A stretch of 64,000 bases of DNA from Aphidius gifuensis (Eukaryota; Arthropoda; Insecta; Hymenoptera; Braconidae), in NCBI RefSeq assembly GCF_014905175.1, contig NC_057792.1, positions 15,320,963 to 15,384,962 on the forward strand, in the 5' to 3' direction. Shown here in pieces: positions 45,472 through 59,499 of this stretch (position 1 is the first letter of the stretch; every line of letters begins with the position of its first letter). The notes under the pieces were generated by a model. It was not told the DNA's origin. It searched no databases and was given only the letters and a program-made list of their open reading frames with translations. Position numbers and translations under genes: made by a program.

Positions 45472-48400
45472 GAAAAATAAAATAAATCGGTCCAAAAGAA
45501 AAAGCTGAGATATTACTTTAAAAAAAAAAATTCAAAACCAGGCAGGTAAGAAGCAAGTGGTTTGAAAATATTACACTCTATAAATTTATTTTAAAAAATT
45601 TTTTTTATCTTTTATAATACCCACAAAATCTTATCAATTCATTTAATCCAACACTGACTATTTTTTATTTTTTTAAAACCTTTTTTTCTTATTATATTTA
45701 ATTTAAATTTTTAAAATATAAATGAGCTTTTTCATTTTTTTATTTTTGTAAATCAAAAAGTTGATAAAAAAACTTTTATATATATTCCAACACACAGATT
45801 TTCATTACTATTATTATTTTTTGTTATCAATTTATTTGAACTCGTTGTGATAATATGTATTTGAATTATTTTTTCTTTTTTTTATGTATGTCTTCTGAAG
45901 CTGTGCGCTGTATTTTTTATTTTTTTTGATTGATTTTTATTTATGTAACCTTGTTGATGATGAAAAGAGTGATTCAATGGTAATCAATTATAATAGTAGA
46001 ATTGGATATTCAGTGGGTGGCCAGAGAATTAATTTGGTAGAGTAATCATCTACACTGGGTGAGCTACCTAATAGTTATGCAACCAACTGCGAATACGATG
46101 ACGTTGCTTAGTACGCCCTGGAGTTTGTCAATAGATACACATATCATAATCAATTTATATATATGTATACAATATGTATATTTTGCAAAATGTTGTATTG
46201 TACATAGAATAACTAATCCAGTATTACATATATACGCACTTACATTCGACAACTTGATGTTTCAAAGTTTAACTAATTTTCCATGTGAATTCATTAGTTA
46301 TAACCAGTCAATTATTATATGAATCAAAACTTGTATTCCCACGTAATACTAGTCGATTGTTAATTTCAAAAAATTATAATTTCATTCTTTTGTTAATTAA
46401 AAACATTTTAAAAAATATTTAATATCTTTCTAGATAGATTTTGGCATTTAAATTGTCCTGAAAATATCAGTGATTATTTATTTTGTCTTGAAGATTTTAC
46501 TCGAATCTATTTTTCAATTAAATAATTAACAATAATAATTAAATTTTTTTTTCATATATTTTTGGCTCTAGAGTTTTTTAAGACCTTTAATTTGGTTTTA
46601 ATTTTAGTTTTCCATTGTCATTATTTTAGAAGCTATGATTATTTAAAAAAAAACATAAATAAATAAGTAAAATAAATACTAGAAAATTATCATTATAATT
46701 ACATCCATGGCTTCTGTAAAATTTATATATTTTTATTCTTAATTTATCAGTCAAAAAAGTCCTCGATCGACTTTCAAGTCAATCGGATTATATCCTCAGT
46801 AATTATGCAACACTTTGCCGATGGCACTTTGTCTGTGTCACGTTATAAACTAACAACACGAAAAGTCGATTATCTAAATGTCTAAAATGTGTTAATAAAA
46901 AAAAAAAAAATGTATATAAAACTAAAATGATGAATAATTTCATTGACAGTTTTATTGTCAAGCTTGTGTTAAAAAGTTTCACAGATATATTTTATTACCT
47001 CCCTCAATATAATTTATTTTTTATTTTCTGTTTACTGGAGGGTGTCAACTTTTCTACCCTTATTTTTTTATTCTTTGTACATTTCTCCCTCCATGAAAGC
47101 CACGTGTCGAGTTTTTTCTCCCTCTTCTCACTATGACATTTTAAAATATGTTTTACTTTTTTTTTTTTATTTTTTTCTCAACACTCATCTCGTATACCAA
47201 CCTTCAATCGACACACACATTTATTGTGTGTTGTTATATTTCAATTTATATTTTTTTTATCGCTCAAGGATGAATTGCAAGTGTGACAATGCTGTTGTAT
47301 TAACATACAGCAAATAATCGGTATAACATTCGTGACAACGTGACAAAACATGAGTTAAATATTATTTTTTTTTTCTTTATATATTTTTTCTTTGATTTAG
47401 TTTTGTATGTATATTTTTTTTTCCATTCATAATAATAATACTGAAAAATCTTGTGGTAGTTTAATTAAATTGATGATATACGCTTAGTTGAACAGTGGAT
47501 TTAAAAACTTTTAAATAAGAAAAATAAATAAACTTTTAAAAGTTTATTTTTGTGGGTGTCTTTTTTTTAATTTAAGTTGTGTATTGGAGATGTTCTCACG
47601 TGCCAAGTTGACCACAAATACTGGACGATCAAAACTATACTTACATGCTACAGTGTTCTGTGTGGTTTACATTGTGGCTTGCATATTGTATCAGTGCGTT
47701 TTGTGGCTAAGCATTAACCACATTGTATCTCACAAATATTTTCTCAAACTCTCTAGTATTCAATTTACAATTTTTCAAAATTATTTCCACTTCAAGAAAT
47801 ACCAATAAATCCCCATGTGATATTCAAACAAAGTGATAATTTAATTTACAATTTTTAACTATCATTCAAAACTTAATTTGTCATTTTTATTTAGTGAATT
47901 TATCAAGTTTAATTTGTGATAAACATAAGTGCATTAAAAAATATATTTTCACATGAAAATAAATATTTTAAAAAAAATTAAATCACCAATAAAAATACCT
48001 TCTATTTTATCGTAATGAAATTAAATTTATAAACCGGATAAAGTAACCACAATAATTTGCATTTAATTATTAAAATAAATTAATTTGTATGCAATATATT
48101 TATCCATCAATTTATTAATTTTATAATTAAAAAAAAAATATATAAAACACTTTATTTTCCTTGATACATTAAAACATAATGAGTATTTTAAATTTAAAAA
48201 AAAAAAAAACAATTTAAAAATGTTTTATTAAAATAATTATGATTTTTATTAAAAAAATTTTAGTAAAAATTTTCATATTATAAAATTCATTTTGTTCGTT
48301 ATACTCAATTATATATATATAGGGAGATGAATCGGTATTTATTGAGTAATTTAAACCACTCCTGTTCACATTGTGAAAAAAAAAAATCCGTTGGAACTTT

Positions 48401-48728
48401 AATACCGTAATTAGCGGTTCCTAAAATTCTATAGTTAAAATTTCAAATTACTCGAATACTTAACACCACTAATTGTGCTTGACTGCTCATACAAGAAATT
48501 TATTCATTGAAAATGTTGAAATTAAAATATTTCATGATAATAGTTGAAAATAGTTTTAGAGTATAAAAAAAAATAAATAAAAAAAATATTTGAGAGATGA
48601 TCGATATGATGTTTACGAGGACAGTAATCAAACGTTGACTATTTTGCAATCAACCTACGATGTCCAATGTTAAATTGTAACATTTTCAGATATATTTTAT
48701 ATATTTGGTTGTGTGTTAGTGGAATGTA

Positions 48729-48746
48729 TGTGTGTGTGTGTGTGTG
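48729..48746 (+). repeat. (TG)9 microsatellite
   Basis: Uninterrupted TG dinucleotide tract inside the giant intron. Confidence 0.9.
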
Positions 48747-51700
48747 GTTTTGTTGATTTTAAACTGGCAAATGGCGAGCTGACTGGCTTTAGTTTTCATA
48801 TGCAACTGATGTTAAAACACAGTGGTGCACGATGAATTACGTGCGTCCCATCCTCTTTCAACAAAACTTGGCTACATTTATTTCACTTCAATACCTCAAT
48901 GCCCCTATTGCCCAACGATGTTTCAGTCCATCACAGAGCAAAAGGATCGATTTACCAATTGGCTTGAAACATTCATAAAATCAGTTTCAGCAATTTACTG
49001 ATTAAAAAAAAAAAACAATCTATCAATTTTAAAATATATATTTATTTTTGCACATATACTGTATTTTACATTGATTAAAAAAAATATATATAATTTTTCA
49101 TATCATCATAATGACAATTTTTTATAGCTCATAACGAGTTGAGCAAAAATAAATATTTAAATAATTTTTTTTTAAAAGTATATTAACAGATTATCAAATG
49201 TAAAATTTTTTTTTTAATTAAATTTATTGTTCCATTAATGATGCATTAATTTAAAAATTTTAAATTACAAACATCTGTGAATTTTTTTAATTTAAAAATT
49301 TAATTTTTGTTAAATTTTTGATTAATCGATTTTAACAAAAAAAAAAAAAATGTCTTCACGTAGTTGGAATTTTTTTTTTCTTTACAATATCTTGAAATAA
49401 TTTGATAAATTTTTTTTTTCATACAAATAATGTGAATTACTTTCACCAATAAAATACAAAGTTTTATATTCGTGCACGAATAAACGAATTTAACGCTCGA
49501 TCACGTTTACAGAGTCGTTTAACGTTGAAATTTTTAAGGTAACTTTATAGTTGATTCACAAAGATGCACAAACTTGTAACTCAATTCATTTTTCAATTAT
49601 TTATTTGTCGAAAAAAAAAAAAACATTTATTTCTAACTGATAAAAAAATACATATAAAAATAAATAAAAATATTTTTTTTGATTACAAAAAATATCTGCA
49701 ATGATTTATAAATAAAAGCTATTATTGTTATTACATTGACCCCATTTATTGTTAATTTAATTTATACCAATTTCACGCGGTGTTATTTATTAATTTACTT
49801 TTATTTATTTTTACATATTAATGCATCCCTAAGGATTGTTATATTTTCAATGGATCAATAAAATTCACATATACGTGATACGAGCTAATGATGCAGCACA
49901 GTGACGATGAGCCCTTAATATTATTACGATATAATCATCAAATTTTCGTTGTGACATACATGCTGTATCACGTTATTTCACGCTAGTTTAATTTTAATCG
50001 ATTAATACAATCTTATTTTTTTATTATCAATTAGCCTATATTTTTATTTTTTATCGTAAATAATTATCAATATTATATTTTTTTTTATTCAAACAAATTA
50101 AATTTTTACATTTTCACCACTTTAAACTCGATTTACAAAGTTTACAGAATTAAAATTCTTGGTTTATTTTTTTCTTTCGTTTTAAAAACTCGTTCTCAGT
50201 TGAACCCTAATTTCTCCATTTTTTTTTGCAGTAGTAGTATCAAGTAGGGTTGAAAAACGTCTCTATTGTTACAGCGATAATTATGCATCGTTAACAAATA
50301 GCTTCCTTTGATGTGAGAACACGTGCCCCGTTTTAACCAGACGGTTTTTTTGTTTGATAAAATTCAGTAAATATGTTTGTCAATTGAAGAAAATATATCG
50401 CAAATTAATTTTATTTATAAATAAATAATTTTTTTTTATAAATAAAAGTAAAGTTTACTGATAAAAAATCATATTAAAAATATGCTTACGTTTGACGATA
50501 ATTTCGCTAAAGAATTTCTCATTAATAACTGGTTTTTTTTTGTATTTTTTTTCTAGTGTTGTTATACAGTTGACAAGAATTTATTTTAAAAATACATAAA
50601 GGATTATATAAATTGACAACGTTGTTATCCAGCTCGACAGGATTTGGATAATCCGTTTTGCAATATAAAAAATATTTAAAAAACTCACTCACTTTAGATA
50701 AATGTATTTTTTTTTTTTTTTTGAAATCAATATACAAATGATTAATGCTATTTATTATATTTTTATTTTTATGATTTTACAATTTACTTGAAAATAAAAA
50801 CTATGGATTCACTTAAAGTAATGCATTTCTGAGATTTGTAATATATTGATATAAATTTTTTTCAATATACATCTATACGGTTATAAAATTTTACACCACA
50901 CAAAATATGATTTTTTTATTATTATATTTCTTTTACCTTATAGTTTTTTATTTATTCATTTTTCTTACTTTTACAAATGCGATGCTGTGCTTACGATAAA
51001 AAATTCAATATAAAATTTACTTTATAAATTTCCGGTTGTCTACTGTAATATACAATTCAATATTTTTATATTTTAAAATTTTACATTTGCTATATTATAC
51101 ATTTTTGAAAAATTAATTTCGCGAGAAATTTAACATTGATTTGTTAATGTTCAGTAAAGAGTAATTAAAAAAAAAATAATAATTTCAAATTAAAATTAAT
51201 TCGTTTAGTTGTAATGATTATTTTTAATTTACATTTACATTTATTAATTTTAAAATCATTTTTTCGCCTTTTAAAAAAATTTAATTGCATAAAAAATTAT
51301 TGTTATTTATTTTTAAATATTTAATTGAAAAAAAAAGTACGTAAATTGATTTTTTATATGTTAAAAGTCAAGTGTCAAATTTAATTTAAAATCATCAAGG
51401 TCTCGTCAATATTAAAATAAATAAAGTTTTTATTATCGACAGATGAGACAGTTAATATATAGGCTAAAAAAATATAAATAACAAAAATAAAAATAACAAC
51501 TAGTTAACTTTGAAGAACAGGCATAACCAGGCCACAAAACAATAGCAAAATTTATTTTGTATAGAAAACCAGGTGATACATAATATAAATTTTCTCGTCT
51601 CTAGTTGAACACATCCCAGTATTTGCTCGACTTTCACAAGACATTCATCAAAAAAATCAAAAAATACTACAACATTTTTTTAGTAAATATAACTATAGTT

Positions 51701-52623
51701 TCAAAAATATTTAAATTCATTTTTAAATTTTATTTAAAAAAATTCTTTCAACATATTTTTGTGCTGCATTGATTATATTTGCTCTTTGTACTTTTTATCT
51801 GTGTCAAAGTGAATATGTAAAATTACAAAGAAAAATAATATTTTAAAAAAAAAAATCATCAAGTGATACAATTCTTTTTAAAGCTAATTAAATATTTATA
51901 TTTTTCTTTTCCAACTTTTATCTGATTTTTTTCTCATTATTTTTTCTCTTTTTTCTTTAAAAAAATTCTTTATAATATATTTTTTATTTATTGCAAATGC
52001 TTTTCTATTTATGAAAAAGTTATGTGAGTGTGTTAAGGTTCGCGTAAAATGCATCAGACCATGTAAAACTACTTGATTTTTTTTTTTTATATATTTTTGT
52101 TCAAGCGAACCTTCTGTTATTTGATAGATACAGTCGATAGGCCACGTTCGATGGGTCAAGTATTTTCCGCCTCTCAACAATCATTGAATACCCCGATTTT
52201 TTTTTTTTTTTCATATTTTATTATCTTTTTAAATCCACTGTGTATTGATTTTTTAAAACAACAAAATATATAATATAACAAATTAAATTGAAAAACAATA
52301 TTAAAGCCTTTTAAATTTTCATAAAAAAAAATTCATATAAATTTAAGTGTTTAGTTTTTATGTCGGACTAAAATAATGGTATTTCATTACTAAATTAAAA
52401 TTACAAAATAAAAAAAGATCATAAAAAGGGTATTAATTCCAGGAGAAAAAGCATGAGTATGTTGAAAAAATGTATACGAATTCAATCAGTCAATGAGAAT
52501 ACATTGGCTTTTATCTTTAAAAATAACCAAAGACTAGAAGTTAGACTACAATTCAAATATAGACAAAGACTTGGACAAACAGAATACAGGATAGAATTTA
52601 TCCATGTGGTCAATCGGTTTACC

Positions 52624-52642
52624 CACACACACACACACACAC
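52624..52642 (+). repeat. (CA)9 microsatellite
   Basis: Uninterrupted CA tract inside the giant intron. Confidence 0.9.
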
Positions 52643-55600
52643 AGACAAAGTAATAAAATAAAAAATATAAATAAACCATAAAAAAGATATAAAAAATAAA
52701 TTTAATCAAGTTCATTGAATTTAGATCGTGTTTTTTTGTAATTTATTTATCATTTTTTTATTATTCAGCATATCCATGAGCTTTTTTTATTATTTCGAGC
52801 TTTTTTTTCCATGTTTAAATTGTTCTTTAAAAATGAAAATGGTTTTGTTAATCCATAGTACAAAAATTTAAGTGGAATATAAATAATGAAATAAATAATT
52901 TTACCTTAAAATTATTTTCAAACTAATAATAAAACACGTGGTTTTTTTTTTTACAATTTTTAAATAATTTATTTTTTATATTTTATGAATAATTTTTGAA
53001 GTTAATTTTTTTTATGACAAAAATCTCGAAACACAACTCGTTGATTTTCAGTAGATTGAATGAATTTTATTTTATTCATCTCAGTGGAATAGAAAAAAAA
53101 ATAGTATTTTTATTTTTAATGTAAAAAATAAATTATTCTACACGAGTGTCTCGTGTTTCACAGTGAATTGCATACAATGAATTTTATTCTTTTCAACGAA
53201 ATATATATATTGAATGATGAAGATGTCATTTCAGTTAATACAGTATCGTAAAATCAACTCTAAACTATAACATTCAAGAGAAAGCAATATGAACGAACAA
53301 GAATTGAATATCAAGTGCCAAAATATTCAACAATGTTCAAATGATATCATTTTTTTTTTATATAAAATTAATGTACTTTTATTAACGTGTCTCTTTATTT
53401 TTAATTACAATAAATTATTTTTATTGTTTATTCAATTATTTATTTTGTTTTTGATTATTTTTGGAATGGCAATTTTGTCAGGTTGATGGTCTATAAAATC
53501 TTTTCTCAAAAATTCTTCAGTTAAAATTAAAAATCTCAGTGGAATTTCAATTTTCTTTAAATTCTAAAATTCCTTAATGTTATTAAAAAATTTTACGTAA
53601 AATATTTTTATAATTAGTTTTTGTTGTATTTTTTTATTATTATTTTATTTTGTATAGTTCTACATTTGACAAAGTTATCAGTCTCATTGAATTTTCATTA
53701 TTCTAAGTTAAATTGTTATTTACACAATTGTTTATTTACATACAGGTTTATTTTTATTCTTTTAAATTTATGAATTGAATCTAAGAAAAAGTCAAACATT
53801 CATGTTTATTGATTTTCTATTTTCATAAACACCTTTAAAGTTTAAATTAATTTTACCTATAAAACTAATGAAAATTGCTTGTTTTATTTTGCCAATTTCT
53901 TTCAATTATTAAAATGACTAACACGTTCAACAAATATAATTTTAATAAATAATTATTTACTAAAAAAAATATCTATTCAATTTAAATGAATTGTTTTTAT
54001 TTTTTTATTTATACATAGACTGAAAAATTAAATAATCTTGGTCATAATGATTATTTGAAAATAAAATTAAATAGTTAAATTTACTTGATGATTAATTGGT
54101 CAGAATGTCAATGGACAAATTATTACCCTGATAATGTCAATCCACAGGAAGTATATATATTCGATAGATCATTGAATCTTGTTTTGGCATATTGTTTTGC
54201 TTTAATGTGATAAAGATAATTCAATTTGATGATGACTCAATGGAAAAGCTTTGTCAATTGTATGTATTAAATACTGATCGAGTGATAAATCATGATACCA
54301 CTGATGATATTCTGGGACAAATTTATTTTTAGAATAATTATATATACATATACATAGAGTTTGATTGATACTGTGTATTTCAATTGAACTATACGTGTGT
54401 ATTTGTATTTGTATATATGAAATCGTATACTTAGTTAGACTCCCGTGACATTGTATGTCTTGGCCACAAGCCAATATTACCTTGTAACACGTCTTATAAC
54501 CACCTGGGACATCTCAAATCTCAATTGTAATTCCCTTATGATTAACAATGACTATTTTAATTCACAAGAGAAAACTAATACATTGCTTCACTATATTGAA
54601 ATTATTTTCTTAAACAATACAATGCATTTTTTCTTCTTTCAAAAATCACAGAAAAAAATTCAATTTAACATTTTTTAAATATCGAAATAGTGGCTAATTT
54701 CATCTTCCCAAAAATTAAAATCCAATGTTTTTTAATTTTTCGATATCTAAAAATTTATAATTACTACAAGTAAATTTTTTTCAAGTAATTTAATGTATTA
54801 TTAATTGATTTTTATTTGCATTTAAATAATAATTTACAAATCACCTAGCCAACTGTGTTTATCAATGAAAAATTTTAAATAAAATTACCTGAAAAAAAAT
54901 TATCAATATTTGAAAAAAATTTCATCAATTAAATTATAATTATTGAGTATTTATTAAATTATTAACTAAATATTTCAAATTTTTTTTTTTTCAATTAAAT
55001 TCTTTAATTGGAAAATGTATAATTAAGTCGAAACAATTAATACTCACTTGTGTTTAATTAAACTGATCCAAATGACGAATGTATGTTTTTTTTTTGATAG
55101 AAAAAAAGCATACGATTATAATGATGTAATTTTCTTTAACATGAAAATTCAAGTACGTATAAATTTAATTAAAAGAAATGATAATTAATATTTGTGTTGA
55201 TATAATAATATTGAATAGATTTCTTCAATCAATATTGTGTGTAATATCATCACCTGTGGCTAGACGAGATTGTGACCAATTCAGTGAAATACCACAGTAT
55301 AATCATCGGTGGTCAAAGTTGTGGTTTAACTAGACACCATGCTTTCAGTGATTCACACTATTTCCTCTCACTTGCTCGTTAGTTAATAGCCTGGCTTTTG
55401 CCTCATGTCAATCTCATTTGACTTGATTCAAAGTGTCAATTCTCTATCCTTCAATATCCACTAAATTAATCTCCAAAAAAAATAAAATATAAATGGAGAA
55501 AATAAAAATGGTATTTTTTTTTTTGTTGAATAAAATATTGATTTTCCAGCAAAAGCCAACCAATGATACAAATTTAATTTATACATGAATGATTTTATAT

Positions 55601-57065
55601 GTCAAAATCAGAAATACTTCAATATATGCAAATTAACGTATTTATTTTATTTAATTGGTAGACTGAGAGTTAAATTAAATAAACTTATACATACCTTTGG
55701 CAAAATGCCATTATATCTATTCCACACTTTCACAATTTGTTTTTATTTTTTATTTTTTTTTTACATGAAAAACAACTTGTGTAGATGAGTTTGAAACAAG
55801 TAGTATAAACAAATATATAATCAGACATATAAAAATTAAAATAATACAAAAAACATTTCCGACAATTTTTTTTTATTAATAATTAATAAAAATTAAAGAA
55901 AAACAAAATGAATTTTATATTTTTATTAGATTATTTAACTTGCAAATCATTTAATTTAATTATAAATTTTTTAGATAAATAATTTATCTATTTTTTATTT
56001 AAAATATTATTTTTGTTTTTTAATATTAAATTTACAGATTACAATATTGCATATAATAAAAACAATATTATAATACGCAAGCCTGAGATAAAAAAAAATT
56101 GAAATAAAAAAATTTTCTTTTTGTAGCATACTTGCATAGTCACCAAGGGCAAAATGTGAATCGTAATATTACTGCTGACTTTGCAAATGTAAATTTTTAA
56201 CGTACACGTTGTATGTAGTACAACATATACGTGCCATGATAATATAAATGAATGTGAAAAAATATCGAGCATTCTTTTTCATATATTTACATAATTTTTT
56301 TTATTTCAACATTGTTTTTGTTTATTGAAAAAACATATAGACATGTTTTTTTCTTGAGACATTTTTCTCTCATAAACGACATTATAACTGTTATATATAT
56401 TTCTTTCTTATAAACAATAAGCAAAACATAGATGCAAAATTGTTTTTGGTAAATGAACATTTGAACAATAAAAAAAAATTTCATTTTAAAACAATTGGAT
56501 ATACAACAGTATCATTACTACTAATTTTATTTTAAGTTCAAAGGTTCAAAGTGAAAAAAAAATAGGAAAAATGAATGAAAATAAAAGGTGATGATGATGA
56601 CGATAATGATGATAATAACAACAACAAAGAAATAAAAAAAATTTTAAATTAAATAAAAAATAAAAATAAATAAAAGCTTGGGTCACAAGTTATGCAGAGA
56701 ATTTTAGAAAAGTTAGAGTGACTTGCATGGTCTGCTTCTTGTGTTGTTAGTGGTAGTGGATGTAAATGTGCAAGCCATCATGCGAACAGTTCTTAGTTAC
56801 TTCGTTAATGAGGAGTATGAATGCATACGTGCCTTGAACAATTTGTGTACATATATACACACTTGGTACATATATATTATATTACGATAATTTTAGGACT
56901 GTATAAACCAAGTCACCCAACATCCATACCAAAGTTTCACTAACGTTTTGTGTTATTGTATATGAAAAGCAATGTGGCTAGACAAAATTAAAATACCAAT
57001 GTGATAGACAAAGACAACATTACTAGTAATAAATATTCATATTCTTAGTTGGTTAGTGATGCAGA

Positions 57066-57100
57066 TACTTCTTCTTCTTCTTCTTCTTCATCTTCATCTT
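57066..57100 (+). repeat. CTT/CAT trinucleotide microsatellite
   Basis: Seven or so CTT units followed by mixed CATCTT units, with nearby GATGAT triplets at about 57117-57133. Simple-sequence DNA in the intron. Confidence 0.85.
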
Positions 57101-58604
57101 TATTACTATCCAACTGATGATAATGATGATGATGTGAATCTTCAACTGAATGCTCTTTCTCTTGTCAGAATATTTTAACACTCGCATATATATCATCATC
57201 ATCAACAATAATATATATACAAAAGTTGAGACGTTCAATAACGTGCTTGTTAAAATGAACAATAAACTTTCAAGATGATACCTTTTGACTTTGGGCATTT
57301 ATTGCTTGAGTGCATTTTAAAATTCTTTCAGTTGGAGAATATCTTCTGTTACAATTCAATCTTCAATATCCAAAAAAAATAAAAAATATATTTTTATTTA
57401 TACATATCACACTGTAATCTTTTCAAACGACAAAATTTTAATTGTTAAAAATTGTTTTTGTTTTCTTTATTCACCTGGTTTTTAATACGTAAAAGAAATG
57501 CATTTTATTTTAATTTATTTTTAACACTTTCTTGTAGTCGTTCATTAATTTTTTTTATTATTTTTTTTTTAAACAGTAGTTGGGGTGTTTTGTGAGTACT
57601 GTGTAGAGTTGTTGAAATGAAAAGTCAATGGGACAGTGAAAAAAATACGAGTCAAGCGACTTGTGAACAATTAACCAGTATAATCTATTTTTTTATTTGA
57701 TGATTTAATTATTATTTTAATCATCATGTATTTAATTATTATTATTAAAAATAATTTATTTAAATAAAGCTTTAAATGATAATTATTTATTTGATTTAAA
57801 TTTTTTAATATTTTTATTGATGCTGTGGTGTTCTATTGCATAATGAGTTGTTTCTTTGTGCGGACATTGTTCTAGAATTTCAAAATTATCACATGTTTGA
57901 TTATTGTATATTATCATTAGCTATTTCAACAAATAATCAATACTGTTTTTATAATTACCAAATGATAATTTAAAAAAAGAAAAATTTAAATAGTATTTTA
58001 TTGAAAAACTTTTGCTTAACTTTCATTATACTTTTGTTGAACTTTTGTTGAACTTTAAAAAGTTGAATATTTTTTAAATTTATTGTTTGTGGTTTTTTTT
58101 TTTATTTGGTAAAAATCAACATTCACTGTTTGACCACTTGCCAGTTTGTGGGTTTGAAAATTTTCCTCAATATCAGCAGATAGCTAAAATCAATATTGTT
58201 CAAATCATCAAATATATTATGTCGTATTATCTCTTGACTGATTCAATGTGGTAATACAATATCTATTGTTCTAATATCAAAACTTGTCTATGTTTACGAA
58301 AATGAAATTTGACAGATTTTCAATACGTTTAAAATATCATTAACATCAAATTAAACGTATTAAATAATTGTTAAATTAATTTCAAATAATCTTTAAAGTA
58401 TCATATTAATTTTTTCGATTTACATATAGAAAATAGTCATCGAAATAATAATGATACCTTATCAGGATAAATTTTTAAAATATAAATTGATTTTTTTTTA
58501 TTGAAATTTTATAATAAAAAATATATCTAAACAAACAATATGACAGTGTGATGGATATTGAATATATGTATTAAAATGTTTTTGCTGATGATAAGATAGT
58601 TAAG

Positions 58605-58751
58605 GTGGATTATCGCGGTGGGTGGTCGAAGGGGGGTACGTGGCCCCGTGGTCGTGCTACCCCTCGACGATATCGACCACGTAACATTGAAGATGCTCGT
58701 ATTATCTACATTTCTTATGCTCTTCTTGCTGATCTTCATTATTTTGAACAG
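58605..58751 (+). CDS. Dys: Candidate cassette exon between the giant intron and the rod exon
   Basis: 147 nt (49 codons) open in phase 0, starting VDYRGGWSKGGTWPRGRATP, running through RRYRPRNIEDARIIYISYA and ending ADLHYFEQ at the donor GTAAAA (58752). The first half is far more G+C-rich than its surroundings and codon use is coding-like. An AG at 58603-58604 (or 58594-58595) gives a phase-0 entry, although the pyrimidine tract is poor. Both borders suit splicing from 9703 or 20927 into 59327. There is no in-frame ATG, so a first exon is unlikely. The peptide (basic Gly/Arg/Trp, then a hydrophobic helix) does not resemble a spectrin repeat and I do not recognise it. Alternatives are a conserved regulatory island or a remnant exon. 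Confidence 0.55.
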
Positions 58752-59326
58752 GTAAAAATAACAAAATTAAAAAACAAATCAAATTAATCAACAAAATTTA
58801 TATCACTAAATCATCAAACCATTTCATTTAAAAGCTTTTTTTTCTTTTCCTCATTTTTTGATTAATCAAAACTTTTTTTTTTTTATATCTATAAAAGTAT
58901 AAAAACTATTTATATTATTCTGACTATGCATTAGCTTCTGACACGAATGAATAATTCATGATTTTATCTTGAATCAAGTTTTAACATTTTCAGCATCGAT
59001 ACTCGGAATATAAAAGAAATTTAAAATACAAAAATCATCAAGAGAGGTTGACGTTGTCGCGACACAAGAATATCGATTACAATTTTTATTTTTTTTATTT
59101 TTTCAATATCCTAACAATAATCTGAATTTCTGTTACTCCATGTCAAAAAATTTTTGTTGTATTTTTAAAATTCACAGTCAACTGTGATGTGATATTTATA
59201 AAATTAATTGACATAAATATTGAAAAATATGACAAGTTAAATCAAAAGTGACAAACTATAATATAAAAATTATTAACAGTATATTTTTCCTCGGCTTGAA
59301 ATAATTAATTTCAATGTTATTTTTAG
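58752..59326 (+). other. Dys: Intron end before the shared rod exon
   Basis: A+T-rich sequence ending in TTATTTTTAG (AG at 59325-59326), the common acceptor for the long, Dp205-like and Dp186-like transcripts. Confidence 0.85.
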
Positions 59327-59499
59327 GATCTTCAGTCAGAAATTGAAACTCATCGTGATGTATATGCATCGTTAAATGGAACTGGACGTAAATTATTGGG
59401 TTCATTGGCCAGTCAGGATGATGCTGTTATGCTGCAACGTCGTCTTGATGAGATGAATCAAAGATGGCATCATTTAAAAGCCAAAAGTATGGCAATAAG
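59327..59499 (+). CDS. Dys: Dystrophin spectrin-repeat exon, shared by all isoforms seen here
   Basis: Exon of 173 nt (phase 0 in, phase 2 out) beginning DLQSEIETHRDVYASLNGTG, then RKLLGSLASQDDAVMLQRRL, and ending DEMNQRWHHLKAKSMAI plus a split Arg codon (AG+A). This is one of the most conserved rod segments in insects. It is the meeting point for two alternative upstream donors (9703 and 20927) and the candidate cassette at 58605. Donor GTAATA at 59500. Confidence 0.97.

Larger units (their letters stand above)
38561..58604 (+). other. Dys: Giant Dys intron, distal part
   Basis: About 20 kb of A+T-rich intron. Minor contents are a (TG)n tract at 48729-48746, an (AC)n tract at 52624-52642, GAT/AAC-type triplets at 56588-56629 and CTT/CAT triplets at 57066-57100. 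Islands of more balanced composition occur at 40120-40320, 43570-43820, 44440-44640 and 45230-45360. They have short minus-strand open frames but no recognisable protein. No nested gene can be supported. Confidence 0.6.

Noticed and set aside
45541..45565. Second possible ratchet site (GGCAG followed by GTAAGA)
   Set aside because: The upstream sequence is purine-rich with no pyrimidine tract, so it cannot serve as a normal acceptor.
58527..58739. 70-codon minus-strand open frame over the cassette candidate
   Set aside because: Antisense shadow; the plus-strand frame has a donor and phase agreement with dystrophin while this one has no splice support.
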